A stretch of DNA of 64,000 bases from Chrysemys picta bellii (GCF_011386835.1 NC_088791.1:126456943-126520942), one strand, 5' to 3'. Shown: positions 42,386 to 54,899, counted from the first letter of the stretch. Notes: generated by a model from the sequence alone, not told the origin. Made by a program: numbers and translations.

Positions 42386-43717
42386 ACACAGTATATTTCT
42401 AGCTATTGACTGCACTAGTTTGGTGGGCTCAGTAGTAAGTAAATAGGTCAATTTGCAACATTCACACAAAATTTAGTACATTTTGAAACAAACTGGAGTT
42501 TTGCCACTAAAGCCAAAGAGAATATGAAACTAAAAAGCAAAAACTCTTAACTGCTTTATCTCAGTACACAGAAAATAGAATTCATTGGCAGGCCGTACAA
42601 GCTTGTATGCTGAAGTCTCATAAAACAGAAAAAGATTCTATCAAGAAGAATTAAAGGGTTGCTTTTCAAAGGTAACATTCTGCCCTCATATCCACACATC
42701 CACGATCTCTAAAGCAGACTACATCATGTGCTTCAGCTAGTGTGGGACAATCCCTGAGCCCACTGAAGAGCTTGATTCACAGACTATTGAGGTCAATGAC
42801 AAAACTCTAATTGACATCAACAGACTCTGGATTTGATGCTACAGGCCTGATCCAAAAGTCCACTGAAATCAATGAGAGTCTTTCCATGGACTTCAATAGT
42901 CTGAGCGTCAACAGAAATCAACCATCTTTTATAAAGTGCATATCACTTGATCCACGTGGTCTCTAATTTAAACATCTTGGTCTGAGTCTAGCTGTGCTTG
43001 TATAGTAAAAGCTCAAATCTCAGGGAGGGCAGAGTTTTCTGTAGTACAACTCCATTAATTTCAGTGGTATTACATCAGGCAAGAATTTGGGCCAAAATGT
43101 TTGGGGGAATTTAAGTTATTCTGGCTTTGAGATGAAACAATTGCTGTGTGAGAGTTGGCGTAGATGGGTATGCTAAAAAGAAGCTGTGTGGGTAGATACA
43201 TGAGTTTGCACAGTACACATCTGTCAGTTACATCAGCTATCCAAGTAAAAATCTAGCATCTAGGGACATCCTGTGGATTTGGAGACTCACTGAAGGTCTG
43301 TGGAACTGTAAATTACTCTGATACATACATGAAGATTTTAATTTGTGCAAGAAATAAATGACTTATATTCTTACATTGAATTTTTCTATTATTTTTCATG
43401 TAACAATCCATGTATAAACTTAATGTTAGTTACTACTATAAATGTTCTTTAATGAATTGTTACAGAACATCATGTGTGAAAGAATGCAACCAAATGGAAA
43501 GAATTTATATCAAATGTCATTGGGGGTTGATGCACGGTGTGGCATGTTGCAAGCATGTCAGTGAAGTGAAAGGCATGTCATACCATTAGACATGGACTGC
43601 ATGTCACATCACTGATGTGTATGCTACATGCTGCAGCCCCACTCTGCATTTATATGGAACCTGAACTCTTGGGGACAGTAACCAAAAATTGACAGACAAC
43701 CCAGTCTCAACATGCTG
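42386..43717. other. Mostly unique stretch
   Basis: No gene is seen. Quasi-palindromic repeats lie at 42843-42905 (GGCCTGATCCAAAAGTCCAC ... CATGGACTTCAATAGTC) and about 43028-43100 (a degenerate ACTCCATTAATTTCAGTGG copy). Confidence 0.5.
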
Positions 43718-45136
43718 AAATTCATCCTAGGGTACTCAAGGAACTAGTTGAAGCAATCTTGGAACCATTAGCAATTATCTTTGAGAATTCATGGAGGACA
43801 GGTGAGATCCCAGAGGACTGCAGAAGGGCATAGTACCTATCTTTAAAAAGAGGAACAAAGAGGACCCAGGGAATTACAGACCAGTCAGCCTACATTTGAT
43901 ACCTGGAAAGATACTGGAATAAATTATTAAACAAGGAATAGCCAGCACGGATTTGTCAAGAACAAATCATGCTAAACCAACGTAATTTCCTTCTTTGATA
44001 GGGTTACTGGCCTAGTGGATGGGGAAAGCAGTAGATGTGATATAGCTTGATCTTAGTAAATCTTTTGACATAGTCCCACATGACATTCTCATAAGCAAAC
44101 CAGGGAAATGTGTCCAGGTGAAATTTCTATGAGGTGGGTGCACAACTGGTTTTAAGATCGTATTCAAAGAGTAGTTATCAATGGTTCACTGTCAAACTGG
44201 GACGACATATCTAGTGGGATCCCACAGGGATCAACATTATTCAATATTTTCACTATTGACTTGTATAAGGGAGTTGAGAGTATGCCTATAACATTTGTGG
44301 ACGACACCAAGCTGGGAGGCGTTGCAAGCACTTCAGAGGATGGGATTAGAAATCAAATGATCTTGACAATTTGGAGAAATGGTGTGAAATCAACAAGATG
44401 AAATTCAATAAAGACAAGTGCAAAATACTGGACTACAAATGCACAACTACTAAATGGGAATAACTGATGAGGTGGTATTACTGCTGAAAATGATCTAGGG
44501 GTTATAATGGATCCCAAATTGAATAGGCGTCAACAACGTGATGCAGTTGCAAAAAAGGCTAATACCATTCTGGGGTGTATTAATAGAAGTGTTGTATTTA
44601 AGACATGGGAGATAATTGTTCCACTCCATTCAGCACTGGTGAGACCTCAACTGGAGTACTATGTCCAGTTCTGAACACCATAATTTGGGAACGATGTGGA
44701 CAAATTGGAGAGGATCCAGAAGAGAGCAATAAAAATGATAAAATGTTTAGAAAACCCAGACCTATGAGGAAAGCTTAAAAAAAACTGGGCATGTTTACAT
44801 CTGAGATAAGATGGCGTCTTGGACTATGTTAAGGGCTGTTACAAAGAAGATAGTGATCAACTATTCTCCAGATCCACTAAAGGTAGGACAAGAAATAATG
44901 GACTTAATCTGCATCAAGGGAGATTTAGGTTAGATGAGGAAAAACTTTCCAACTCTAAGGTAGTTAAGCTCTGGAATAGGCTTCCAAGGGAGGCTTTGGA
45001 ATTCCCATCATTTTAAGAACAGGTTGGACCAACACCTGCGGGGATGATCTAAGTTTACGTAGTCCTGCCACAATGCAGGGGGCTGGACTTGATGACTTTG
45101 AGGTCCCTTCCAGTCCTACATATCTATGATTCTACG
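43718..45136 (+). mobile_element. CR1 LINE, 3' 1.4 kb, degenerate
   Basis: The 5' truncated CR1 on the plus strand starts within the reverse transcriptase (AGGACAGGTGAGATCCCAGA, CTTTAAAAAGAGGAACAAAG, GGGAATTACAGACCAGTCAG). It runs through the ATTTGTGGACGACACCAAGC catalytic box at about 44290 (FVDDTKLGG when translated) to the 3' end AATGCAGGGGGCTGGACTTG and TCTATGATTCTAC. Many stops and frame breaks are present, and no target duplication is visible, as expected for CR1. Confidence 0.9.
44819..45016 (+). pseudogene. CR1 ORF2 C-terminal fragment
   Basis: A 65-residue frame includes DYVKGCYKEDSDQLFS, RTRNNGLNLHQGRFRLD and KLWNRLPREALEFPSF, the end of the CR1 ORF2 protein. It stops early because of a frame break near 45014. 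Everything upstream is out of frame. Confidence 0.8.
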
Positions 45137-45741
45137 TATGATACATGGGCCTGCTCCCACAAGTTGCTCAGCAACTCCTATGAAGTGCTGAATGCCATTA
45201 ACTCTCATTGAAATCAATGGGAATTGAGAGCACTCACCCCTTTTCTGTATTGGGCACTTAGTGATGGTGGTTTTCCTCCAGTACTGGAGAAAGAAGAACG
45301 ATCTAGGCATTGTTGCACTAAGGGATGCAGATATTTCTGTTGGGATTTATTAAGCAAAATAGCAGCAAAGGACATAAAAGTACTTAGAGAAATTTCAGTA
45401 AACCTAGACAATCTTTCAGCCCATTTTTCAAAATCCCTGCAACTCCCATTTGAAGGTAGATGAAACGGTTATTTTAATTTGTTATGGGAGCATTTTAACA
45501 CTGTAAATGAGAGGATTTTTTATATAGCAAAAATACTGCAGGACTATTGGCTCTTATCAATTTCTGTTTACTTAAATTACTATGAAAGTACAACTTGCTA
45601 GAGTCTAGTGTGTCTGTGGTACATATGATTTAATTAGGTAATGTTTCTAAAGTGTGATGAAAATGAAAAATGCCAAGTATTGCAGGAAGCATCTTGTAGC
45701 ACCTTCTAAAGTTAAAGCTACCAAACAACTTGCATTATAAT
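45137..45741. other. Unique stretch with one quasi-palindrome
   Basis: The repeat at 45147-45241 (GGGCCTGCTCCCACAAGTTG ... CATTGAAATCAATGGGAATT) is a copy of the dispersed family. Nothing else is recognised. Confidence 0.5.
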
Positions 45742-46576
45742 TAGGGCTACAGGTTTGTCACAGTGTTGAAAATGTCACAGATACTATGACTTCTCTGTGT
45801 GTCCCTGACTTGCATGCAGGAAGGCTCTAGGTTGATCGCCCCCACTAGTGTGCTACAGAGGGGACAATCCAGGGGGCAGTGTCAGAGAACAAGCCTGCCC
45901 CAACTCACCCTACAGCAGCAGCTCCTGTATTGCAGGGCTGGGCCTGACACCCCACTCTGGGGATTGCAACTTGGCACACAGGGTCGCAGTGCCACTCAGG
46001 TTTCACTTAGCATCCCCGCTGTCATGATGGGGGATTGTCAGACCAAATTTGAATGAATACCATTGCAATTTGGTGCACAGGTCGCAAGTGTCGCTCCCTC
46101 AAATTTGGGCCAGCCTCCCCTTGGCCCCAGCAGAGGAGTGGCCGGGTCAAACCTGAGCGGTGCTACAACTCCATATGCCAAGTCACAATGCTCAGAGCGA
46201 GGAACTGGACCCAACCCTGCAAGACACAGCCATTGCTGCCTCTGCCCAGGGTGAGTTCGGGACAGGTTCACTCTCCAGACCCCCTCACTTGAGACCTTCC
46301 CGCCTTACTGGGCTAAGAATAGGATTGTAGTGCCGAGGCGGAGGAAGCTGCCGTGGGTGGTTGGTGCCCCCTGAGTGGGGCGAGGCGGCAGCCACAGCAG
46401 AGGAGAAGGATGCTGGCCTATGATTTTAATGAGATACAGTCAAATTTCATTTGTCACAGTGGTTTGTTTGTTTTTTAAATCAAAAATCCTGAAACCATGA
46501 CTTTTACTAAATTTACTGTGACTGCTCTGTGATTTTTGATTCAAAAATGCCATGAAAAATCTCTTACAATCCCATT
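45742..46576. mobile_element. Probable DNA-transposon derivative, boundaries uncertain
   Basis: TAGGGCTACAGGTTTGTCAC and TTGAAAATGTCACAGATACT on the left, and CATTTGTCACAGTGGTTTG with CTGTGACTGCTCTGTGATTT on the right, are loosely inverted. They enclose a GC-richer core (45830-46400) with no recognisable protein. No matching flanking duplication was found. It is probably an old hAT-like non-autonomous element. Confidence 0.4.
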
Positions 46577-48403
46577 CTCACTTGTGTACAACTTTGCATC
46601 TGAAACATTCACCTCTTGGGTTTGAATCCTGACTCCAATGAAACCAGTGGCAAAACTCCAATGGACTTCAAGGATGCCAGGATTTCACCCGTTCGTTGTC
46701 TAGAATCTTCAGCTCTTTGGCTGAAAGTACTTTTTTCTTTTTCTTTTGTTTCTTTTTCTTTTTTTAAAAAAAGGATGAACCAAATCTCTTCAGATGGTTT
46801 TGGAATTCTGGGAGAGTGAAAATACACACACTTTCCCCATTGTTAAAGAAAATTCTTGGCTGCCATGGACATAAAGACTAAGCTAAATCCCAGTGAAGTC
46901 AATGGGGCCTGGAGGCCTTTCCATTGACATGAGATAGGTTTGGAGCAGGCCCATAGTCTTCACTGGTGACTAGTGCATTGGCTAAGTCTGGCAGAGAAAA
47001 AGAAACATTAAAAAGTTACAAGTAATTGAAAAAATCACCTCTGCACATGCTTCATCTAGTATTTGCTACAATGTTATTAGAACTTAATGAACATCTGTCC
47101 CAGGCACATTCTCCCTGCAGAGCCTGCTAGTCCCTGGGACTACAGGACTATGGTTGCCACTGAAGATAAGAACTTCACTGAGCAGGCACCCCAGGATAGG
47201 GATAGGAGCTGTTTCTGCTGTCAGCCTTCTTGTGGGACAACTTACATAAGGAAGATTATGGCTATGAGTAGGTTTTCCCAAGAGCGCTCAGTGTTGGCCT
47301 AAGACTACTTCAATTGAAGTGAATAGTAAAAATCCCATTGACTTCAATGAGAGCAGGGACAGGCCAGTGCTGAGTGCTTTTGAAAATCCAACTCTACATC
47401 ATTAAAGCTCACACAGCAAAAGAGCAGCTCTGTCAAGTAAAAAGGTGCTAGTTTTACACACTCTGTCACTTCTCAGAGCAGAACTGCACTTCAATATACT
47501 ACTGTATTTATGTCATAAAATATATACCATAAAGCATAATGGAGGGGCAACGTAGCTGAGTTACCATTGCTTTTCAAACCTTCAGTGCTGTATTTCTTAG
47601 TTTGTGACTGTAATGTTGTAACTTTAGCTTTACGTTTATGCAGGGTTTTTTTCCCCATTTATTATTTTAGCTTCAATTGACACAAATATAATTTGTTCAG
47701 CGATGCACCCTTTTTACAGTTGGCAGTATCAAAGTTGTCAAATAGTTCACTAATGGCTGCAAAGATATCAAATTGCAAACATGACCCATCACATTGTTTG
47801 TTCATAACTATTAGCTAGTCCAAGCAAGCCATAAAAACCACCTTGAACTAAATGGTTCGAAAGAGTGCTTTTGTTTTCTCATATCTCTGCAGTTCCCGGT
47901 TTTGGACTAGCCTAGAAGGAAAAACAGCAGGAGAAAGGCTATTTTTGTGGCACTTCTGACCTGCCAACAACCAGGAACTACCAGAAGCCTCATGAGTCTA
48001 AGATTTCAGTCAGATTACTTAGTCCAATTAAGTATGGGATGATTATCCAAATCCTTAAGTAACCAGCTCTGCAGTCAAGAATTCAAACAAAATTACTTGC
48101 CCCTAGAATCCCACACGCACTCACATTCTTCATCTGTCAAATAAAAAAACATAGATATAGCATGAAAAATTGAAACTGCCTTACTTGTAAAACTCAAGTA
48201 TTCTTATGAGAATGACTGCATCATCACACATTCCAATTAATACACCAAGTGAAATTCAGCATACCATGTGACATGAAATAAGTGCTCTGAGTATGCTCAT
48301 CTGAATGTTCTCACAAGTAAAGAGAAATACACATTCATATAAACTGAACTAAATGCTCTGCTGGTGCAATTCCATTGGCTTCAACAGAGATCATCAGCAG
48401 AAA
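46577..48403. other. Mostly unique stretch
   Basis: No gene is seen. Quasi-palindromic repeats occur at about 46620-46690, 46884-46953 and 47309-47362 (CAATTGAAGTGAATAG ... CCCATTGACTTCAATGAG). Confidence 0.5.
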
Positions 48404-48979
48404 ATCTGATCTAGGATTACCATATTTGCACAGTCAAAAAAGAGGACACGGGGGGAGGAGCCCCGCTCTAGCCCCACCCCTGCCCTGGCCCGCCCCCAAT
48501 CACTCCATCCCACCCCCTGACTGCTCCCTGCTCCTTGTCCCCTGACTGCTCCCTCCTGGGACCCCTGCCTCTAACTGCCCCCCAGGACCCTACCTGTCCC
48601 CTGACTGCCCCAACCCTTATCCACACCCCTACCCCATATTCACACCCCCGCCCCCAGACAGACCCCCGGGACTCCCATGCCCTATCCAACTGCTCCCTGC
48701 CCACTGACAGGACCCCCAGAACTCCTGACCCATCCCACCACCTCTGCTCCCTGCATGCCTCGACCCCTCTCCACACTCCTGCCCCCCGACAGCCCCCCCA
48801 GAATCCCCAACCCATCTAACCCCCCCTGCTCCCTGTCCCTGACTGTCCCAACCCCTCTCCACACCCCTGCCCCCCTGACAGTCCCCCCGAACTCCCGACC
48901 CATCCAACCCCCCACTCCCTGTCCCCCGACCAGGGCCGGCTTTAACAAGAGCCCAGGAATCGGGCTGCGCTCCAGCCGG

Positions 48980-49430
48980 AGTCGCGGGGTTTGAGGCCAG
49001 GCCAGAGGTGCTCGGCCGGGGCCGGGCCGGCCGCCCTGGGGCCCGAGCCAGGCCGGAGCCGCTGGGGTCAGGGCCGGCTCGCTCGGCCAGAACCGGAGCC
49101 GCTGGGGCCGGGGGTGCTCGGCCGGCGCCGCTTGGCTGGAACTGGGGCCGGTGCCCCGGGGCCCGAGCCGGCCTGAGCTGGAGCTGCGGGGGCCGGCCGG
49201 GCATGCTCAGCCGAGGCTGGGCCGGCAGCCCTGGGGCCTGAGCCGGGCCGGAACCGCTGGGGTCAGGGCCAGCGCGCTCGGCCGGAACCGGAGCCGCTGG
49301 GGCTGGGGCTGGGCCAGCGCGCTCGGCTGGAACTGGGGCCGGTGCCCCGGAGCCCGAACGGGGCCGGGCCGGAGCCGCAGCCGCTGGGGCTGGCCGGGGC
49401 CGGACTGGGCCACGTTACGTCTCCCCGGAG
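48980..49430. repeat. GC-rich tandem array inside the hAT element
   Basis: Recurrent GGCCGGAGCCGCTGGGG, GAACTGGGGCCGGTGCCCCG and GCTCGGCCGG blocks repeat irregularly, some of them twice in the same order (about 49060-49180 and 49240-49380). This indicates higher-order duplication of a roughly 180-bp unit. Confidence 0.75.
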
Positions 49431-49665
49431 CCCTCCTCCTCGCATCCCCCCGCCCCAGCTTACCTGCTGCTGCCCGCCTGCCCCTGCTTCTTTTCAGACT
49501 TCCCGCGAAGATCTGATTCGCGGGAAGCAGGAGAGGGCGAGGAGCAGAGGGGTGGAGCGTTCAGGGGACGGGAGGAGGGGGAAGACCGCTGCGGGGCCGG
49601 GGGCGTGCTAAGGCTGCAGGGAATGGGGGGAACCGAGAAGGAGCCTTGGCTGCCGAGCAGCGCCA

Positions 49666-49754
49666 CTTTTCGATCTATAAATAGCCGACCAGGGGGAAAT
49701 CCCAGACATTTTTAGAAATCCCCCCCCCCGGACAGCTATTTATAGATCGAAAAG
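49666..49754. repeat. Perfect 20-bp hairpin in the right subterminal region
   Basis: CTTTTCGATCTATAAATAGC (49666-49685) and GCTATTTATAGATCGAAAAG (49735-49754) are exact inverted copies around a 49-bp loop with a run of C. CCGGACATGTCCGG (49755-49768), an exact 14-bp palindrome, follows immediately. Confidence 0.95.
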
Positions 49755-49802
49755 CCGGACATGTCCGGGGAAATCCGGACATATGGTAGCCCTAATCTGA
49801 TC

Positions 49803-52800
49803 CACTATGGGTCCAATCCTAAAGTTCTTCCTCATCCAAATATACCATTTATAAAAAGAATATTTGGGGTGAACAAGAAATTCAGGATAAAGCCTGATTC
49901 TGATCTCACTAACACCAATTTTAATTCTGTGGAGTTACTCCTGGCTTACACTGAACTAAATGAGAACAGACTCAGGCTCTGTATGAAGCCAGCCACCTCA
50001 AAAAAATTAAAGATGGCCCAAGTCACAGAGTTTGGATCCAGAATTGGGTCCAAATTCAAGAGGAAGTTTCAATTCCAATGTTCTGATTTAGGCCTATGTC
50101 CAACTAAACAAGGCTTAAAATCAATGTCTTTCTCAAGTATAGCTGTAAAGCTGCTCCCGGACTCTTACAATACAGCGGGTGCCAAAAAGTGCAATTTCAC
50201 ATTGCCATGTACTAAAAGAATTTACGGCTTTTGTTCTAAACAGAATTTCACTATATATGAATTAATCACTACAATAATTAATATAACTTATGTAGCTCTT
50301 TGTAAGTTGAAAAAGCTGTGCAAGCATTAATTAATGACTGTATGATTTGCACGGACTAAATTACTGACCTCCAATTGCATGAAACTTCACGATAAACAGG
50401 TTCAACTGTATAAAGAGAAAGTTAAACTCACACATTTCATCTGAATTTTTTCTAGCAGAAAATTACTCTTTAAAATGTAGCAAACGAGTATTTTCTTTTG
50501 GGTTTGTTTGTTTGTTTTGAAGTTGTCTCTTCTTTAAATAAGAATTAAAAATATTTTGGTATTATCCCAGAAGTCATTTACTATCTCAGCTCATTGAAGA
50601 GGAGTTAAAACAGTCACAGAAAATTGCTACATACTTTTAAGACCTGATTGTCCCTTTACACCACACAGAGGCAAAATTCCTTCCCTCCTCCCCCGCCTTC
50701 TCTCATGAAGGGAAAGCAATATTCTACTGACACATAACAGTAAGTATTGTAATAGATTACTATCCCTCCACACCACACATACACTGGCTGAGCTGCACTG
50801 ACTAGCAGAGACACAGTTCCACCCATTCCCTTCCCTACCCACCTATGAGCGGAGAAGGGAAGCATCAGGTGTGCCACCCCTCTATGCTTGCAGTGGAGAT
50901 GCAGGGAAAACACGCAGACATGTTGGGTGGGGAATATTACTTCCCATCCTTAGAGACCTGTACAGCCCTCAAAGTCTGGGCACCAGTCTAATGAACATAT
51001 CTTTTTTTTTTTAACTCTTTAAAACACTAGGATTGCTAAAAACTAAACAAATCAATCCCCATCTCCAATGAAGTTAACAGACTCAGGCCCCCTACACAGG
51101 GAGGATCAAATAATATTTTATTGGCAAGCATTTTGCACAACATTTAATTTTGCTGAACATGAAGCAGGGGGTGGGGTAAGAGAGGAGGTGGGAATAATTC
51201 TGTGCCTGTAAGCATTGAACTGCCAAGATTTCTAAAGAGAGGCAGAAGTTTCTTGTCAAAATTCTTGAGAGAAGGTGCAATCTCTTTGCATTACCATCAG
51301 TACCCTTTTTGTCAGCCTGACCTTTACATTCGTGTTGGGCCCTGATTCCACCAGATTTTCTCTTTCTGTGCTATCCAAACTGAGGGAAAGGATAGGAAGG
51401 ACTCCACTACTGTCCCTCACTGGTAGAAAAAAGAGATAAGACTTAAAGTATTGCTTGTCCTTTCTTTTCTTTATGGCAATGTGCTTAAACACCCTACCCT
51501 GGATTATTAATAGCATCTCCACAAGCTCGCTCTCTCAAACATGCATCTGTACAAACCATGCCATCTTCTGGTGCTTCCTGGCAGCAGAAAAGAAATACCA
51601 GTGTCAGAGTTTAATGAGTTGCCACTGTCCCTATATACACAGGTAACCCTCCCTTTATCCCTCACATGACTGAGTGAAATACTAGCCTTAATGTATCAGG
51701 GCTATTCCAAGGACTGAAACTACACTGATAAATTAAAATGTCAGAAATATTAACCAAAAGCAAAAAAACAAACTACAACTTTCCTGTAAACTAAGTAGCA
51801 TGCAGTGCTTTGTGAACCTTTGCAGAATGTGTTGCGCCTTTGCAGAATGTGTTAATCTAGGCACTCACCACAGTGATGAGCGTGGTGTAAGAACCTGAAC
51901 AGAATCTAGCAACTGATCTTTCAATCTAGCAAAATGTCCTATATACAGAGACAATTATGGGTAGTTACAATTACTCTTGAAATGTACTGAGCACTGGTGG
52001 ACTAAAAAAGCTGGCCTGCATATGCCTTCCTTTAATTTTTTTTTTTTTATAGAACGAAATATTGCCATATTCTACAGAAATGGTTCAAGACACTGCAGCC
52101 TACAACACAGCAACGACTGTATTTCTGGACCAGTACTGTAGAATTACGCACACATAAAGCTATGAGATATGCAAGAGTTCAGACTAGATGACCTGGTAGT
52201 TTCTTCTGGCATTAACCTCTACGACTATGAGCTAGTTTATTTTTCACCATGAATGCTGTTTGTTTACTCTCAACATTGCACTCAGCACAGAAAATGAATC
52301 TGGACCTGTGAGTTTTGCTTTTGTTTACAAAGCCAGGTTCAGCTTCTCGTTCTCATGAAGCACTAGGAGAATGTTGTAAGCTTTGGGTATCCAAAAAGAA
52401 GGGGATTTTTTTCCATTATAAAAATAAATTGTTGTTGCATTTTTACAGTAAACCTAAGCATAAGCCTCAGATAAGTGTCCCTTTAACTTGGCATCCCATT
52501 GGAAGCAAGCTAGTGAAATTCATGAAAACTAATATTGCAGCCATTGCTCAGATAAGTAATGGCTGCAGGATGGAACCCAGGATTCTGGGATGCAATGGAA
52601 GAGGAGACTTAAAGCCTAGCAAGTGATTATAAAGTACCCATTAACTGAAACCAGAGGACTTCCTTTAAAACAACAAGAAAGTTAAGTTCTCCTAGGGTGA
52701 AAGTCACCCACCACAAGGCCTGTGCATCACTTAAATCCTACCCACCTCTTATTGTTAGGACTTAGAACAAGTAGTTCATAGGTCTTGCACTGCCCTTCTG

Positions 52801-53092
52801 CACAGGATTGAATGACACCCCTTGTCCTTAACATACTATTTGAAAATATAGCAGTAACTGCCTTTCCCCATTCTCCCCTCACCTTTGGATTTGTTCATAG
52901 AGGGGACCCTCTGTGACTGGATCTCCCCCTTCCCATATGGAATAGGCCTAAAATTCCTCCATGGCACCTATCCCACCCAAACCCCACAGGAGGCACTCCA
53001 TGGTGCCAGGATCTGTATGGATAGAGAAGATGGGCTGTGCAGCCCAGCACTTAATGATAGAAGAACCATGGGAAACACACCATCCACTGGCC
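49803..53092. other. Mostly unique stretch
   Basis: No gene is seen. About 49889-49980 is a degenerate quasi-palindromic repeat (GATTCTGATCTCACTAAC ... ACAGACTCAGGCTC). About 52165-52235 resembles the last bases of a CR1 (TCAGACTAGATGACCTGGT, TTAACCTCTACGACTATG). At 51816-51853 a 20-bp tandem duplication (CCTTTGCAGAATGTGTT twice) occurs. Confidence 0.5.
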
Positions 53093-53100
53093 CTCTAGAC

Positions 53101-53584
53101 CAGGGGTCGGCAACCTTTCAGAAGTGATGTGCCAAGTCTTCAATTATTCACTCTAATTTAAGATTTCACATGCCAGTAATACATTTTGGGGGAAGGGATA
53201 GCTCAGTGGTTTGAGCATTGGCCTACTAAACCCAGGGTTATGAGCTCAGTCCTTGAGGGGGCCATTTAGGGATCTGGTACAAAATCAGTACTTGGTCCTG
53301 CTAGTGAAGGCAGGGGCTGGACTCAATGACCTTTAAGGTTCCTTCCAGTTCTAGGAGATAGGACATTGCCATTAATTTATTTATTTTATTTTAACATTTT
53401 TAGAAGGTCTCTTTCTATAAGTCTGTAATAGATAACTATGTAAAGTAAATAAGGTTTTTAAAATGTTTAAGAAGCTTCATTTAAAATTAAATTAAAATGC
53501 AGAGCCCCCCGGACCGGTGGCCAGGACCCGGGCAGTGAGAGTGCCACTGAAAATCGGCACGTGTGCCATAGGTTGCCTACCCTG
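53101..53584. mobile_element. hAT MITE containing a turtle SINE
   Basis: The ends CAGGGGTCGGCAACCTTTC and CATAGGTTGCCTACCCTG are inverted. They are flanked by a perfect 8-bp duplication, CTCTAGAC, at 53093-53100 and 53585-53592, which matches the nTCTAGAn hAT target consensus. Without the SINE (53188-53362) it is about 310 bp, with an AT-rich centre and a GC-rich right subterminal region (CCCCCCGGACCGGTGGCC). Confidence 0.92.
53188..53362 (+). repeat. tRNA-derived turtle SINE (tortoise Pol III type)
   Basis: GGATAGCTCAGTGGTTTGAG is an A-box region and GGGTTATGAGCTCAGTCC a B-box region. The tRNA-like head is followed by GAGGGGGCCATTTAGGGATC and a CR1-like tail (GCAGGGGCTGGACTCAATGA, CCTTCCAGTTCTAGGAGATA). 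SINEs with this structure are characteristic of cryptodiran turtles and use the CR1 machinery. This supports the organism call. Confidence 0.88.
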
Positions 53585-54831
53585 CTCTAGACACTACTAA
53601 GAAAAGATATTTTAGCCCGTGGCTGGTGTTCTATTTTCTGTGGGAATCCCCCTTCCAGAGGAGTGTCAACAGTAACCATGACCAGAGCTGGAGCGTGGGG
53701 GCCTGCAGTCCTACCATCAGCGACTAACAGGAAGTGCTGTTTCCAAAGATACCTGTTTGTACTGTGAGAAACCCTGCAATAACAAGATAGCGAGCTCTTA
53801 AAATCCACAGAAGATATTGCTATGTAGCTTTAGTCATGGCAAAGGATAGGATCACCAGTGAACATCCCTTGGATCTGACAGTAGAGGTAACAATCATGAT
53901 TTATTTACTTATAAATCCAATAAAAGCTCCAGGACCCTTTATCTTTGCTTTATGCTTGTCTAAGACTACAAGAAAGAGAGGGTCTCTTTAATGCATTGCT
54001 CTAGAAAGGCTCTGTATCTCATTTTGGTGTACAGGTGAGATAAGAAAACTGGCTCATGCATACTCAGAGTTAAAAAGTGACTTTGTATTAAATGACTTGG
54101 TTTAAAATGTCTTCCGAGCAGACATTCTTAACCTCCAACTAGGGGGTTAACTGAGTGTTTTAATATGGACCTTGAATTCAGAAAAGCCAGTAATGACACT
54201 CCTGTAAAGAAAAAAAATCAATCATACCTACCCTCACAGCCCATAATTAAAATAAGATGAAGAATGTTACCCTTTAAGAAATAAAAAAGCCTGTAATTTT
54301 GACAGTAATCACACTACTAGTTTGAATCACTTTAAAACTCCACTCATCCAACATTGCCTGGTATTCTTTTAGCAAGATTTTGCTCTGTGTAAATCTGGAA
54401 AAACTCTATTGAGCTAAATGGAATTCAGCTCCACCTTTATTAGCGCCTCACCTCTGTTAAGCAGTCAGTTTTTCTGATCCTTCAGTGTTCGCTTAAGACA
54501 AGTTTTTCCATACTCCAGATTTACATCCGTGTAACAGAGTAGAATATCGCCTTTTCTCTACACAAAGACAAATTCTGGTTTACATGCACCAGAAGCACCT
54601 GCTGCTGAATTAACTGCTGAACTCTCCATACAAATACAGGCATAAGTTCACAGCAGTATTTGGGGCAGTCCGCTCCAAAAATGTATGCAAAGTAATGGAG
54701 GACAGGTACACAATTCCTGATTCCAGCCATAGTTACTCCTCCAATGCTGAACAGGGTTACTGTGGCCTATATGAAGTCAATGGGAATTTTTCCATTGAGT
54801 TCAGTGGATTTTAGAACATACCCCAAACAGA

Positions 54832-54899
54832 GGGTGAAATCCTGGCCCCATTTAAGTCAATAGCAAAACTTCCTTTGTCTTCAGTGGGGCCAGGATTTA
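54832..54899. repeat. Quasi-palindromic repeat (TTGAAGTCAATGG family)
   Basis: GGTGAAATCCTGGCCCC on the left and GGGGCCAGGATTTACC on the right are inverted, enclosing TTTAAGTCAATAGC and TTGTCTTCAGTG, which are inverted too. It is one of the best-preserved copies in the window. Confidence 0.75.

Larger units (their letters stand above)
48412..49794. mobile_element. GC-rich hAT-like non-autonomous element (1.38 kb)
   Basis: The left terminus TAGGATTACCATAT and, on the opposite strand, the right terminus TAGGGCTACCATATGTCC are inverted repeats. They are flanked by a perfect 8-bp duplication, ATCTGATC, at 48404-48411 and 49795-49802. The left half is C-rich, with CCCCTGACTGCTCCC-type units (48470-48930). 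The middle is a CCGGAGCCGCTGGGG-type tandem array (about 48980-49430). The right end has a 20-bp hairpin. The long open frames are artefacts of GC content. Confidence 0.85.

Noticed and set aside
48468..49666. Open frames of up to 191 codons with Pro/Arg/Gly repeats
   Set aside because: They are translations of C-rich and CCGGAGCC tandem arrays in a non-autonomous hAT element.
49761..50330. A 189-codon plus-strand open frame, the longest outside the LINE and the GC-rich arrays
   Set aside because: It begins inside the right terminus of the hAT element at 48412-49794, crosses the 8-bp duplication and runs through a quasi-palindromic repeat. It shows no domain and no splice context.
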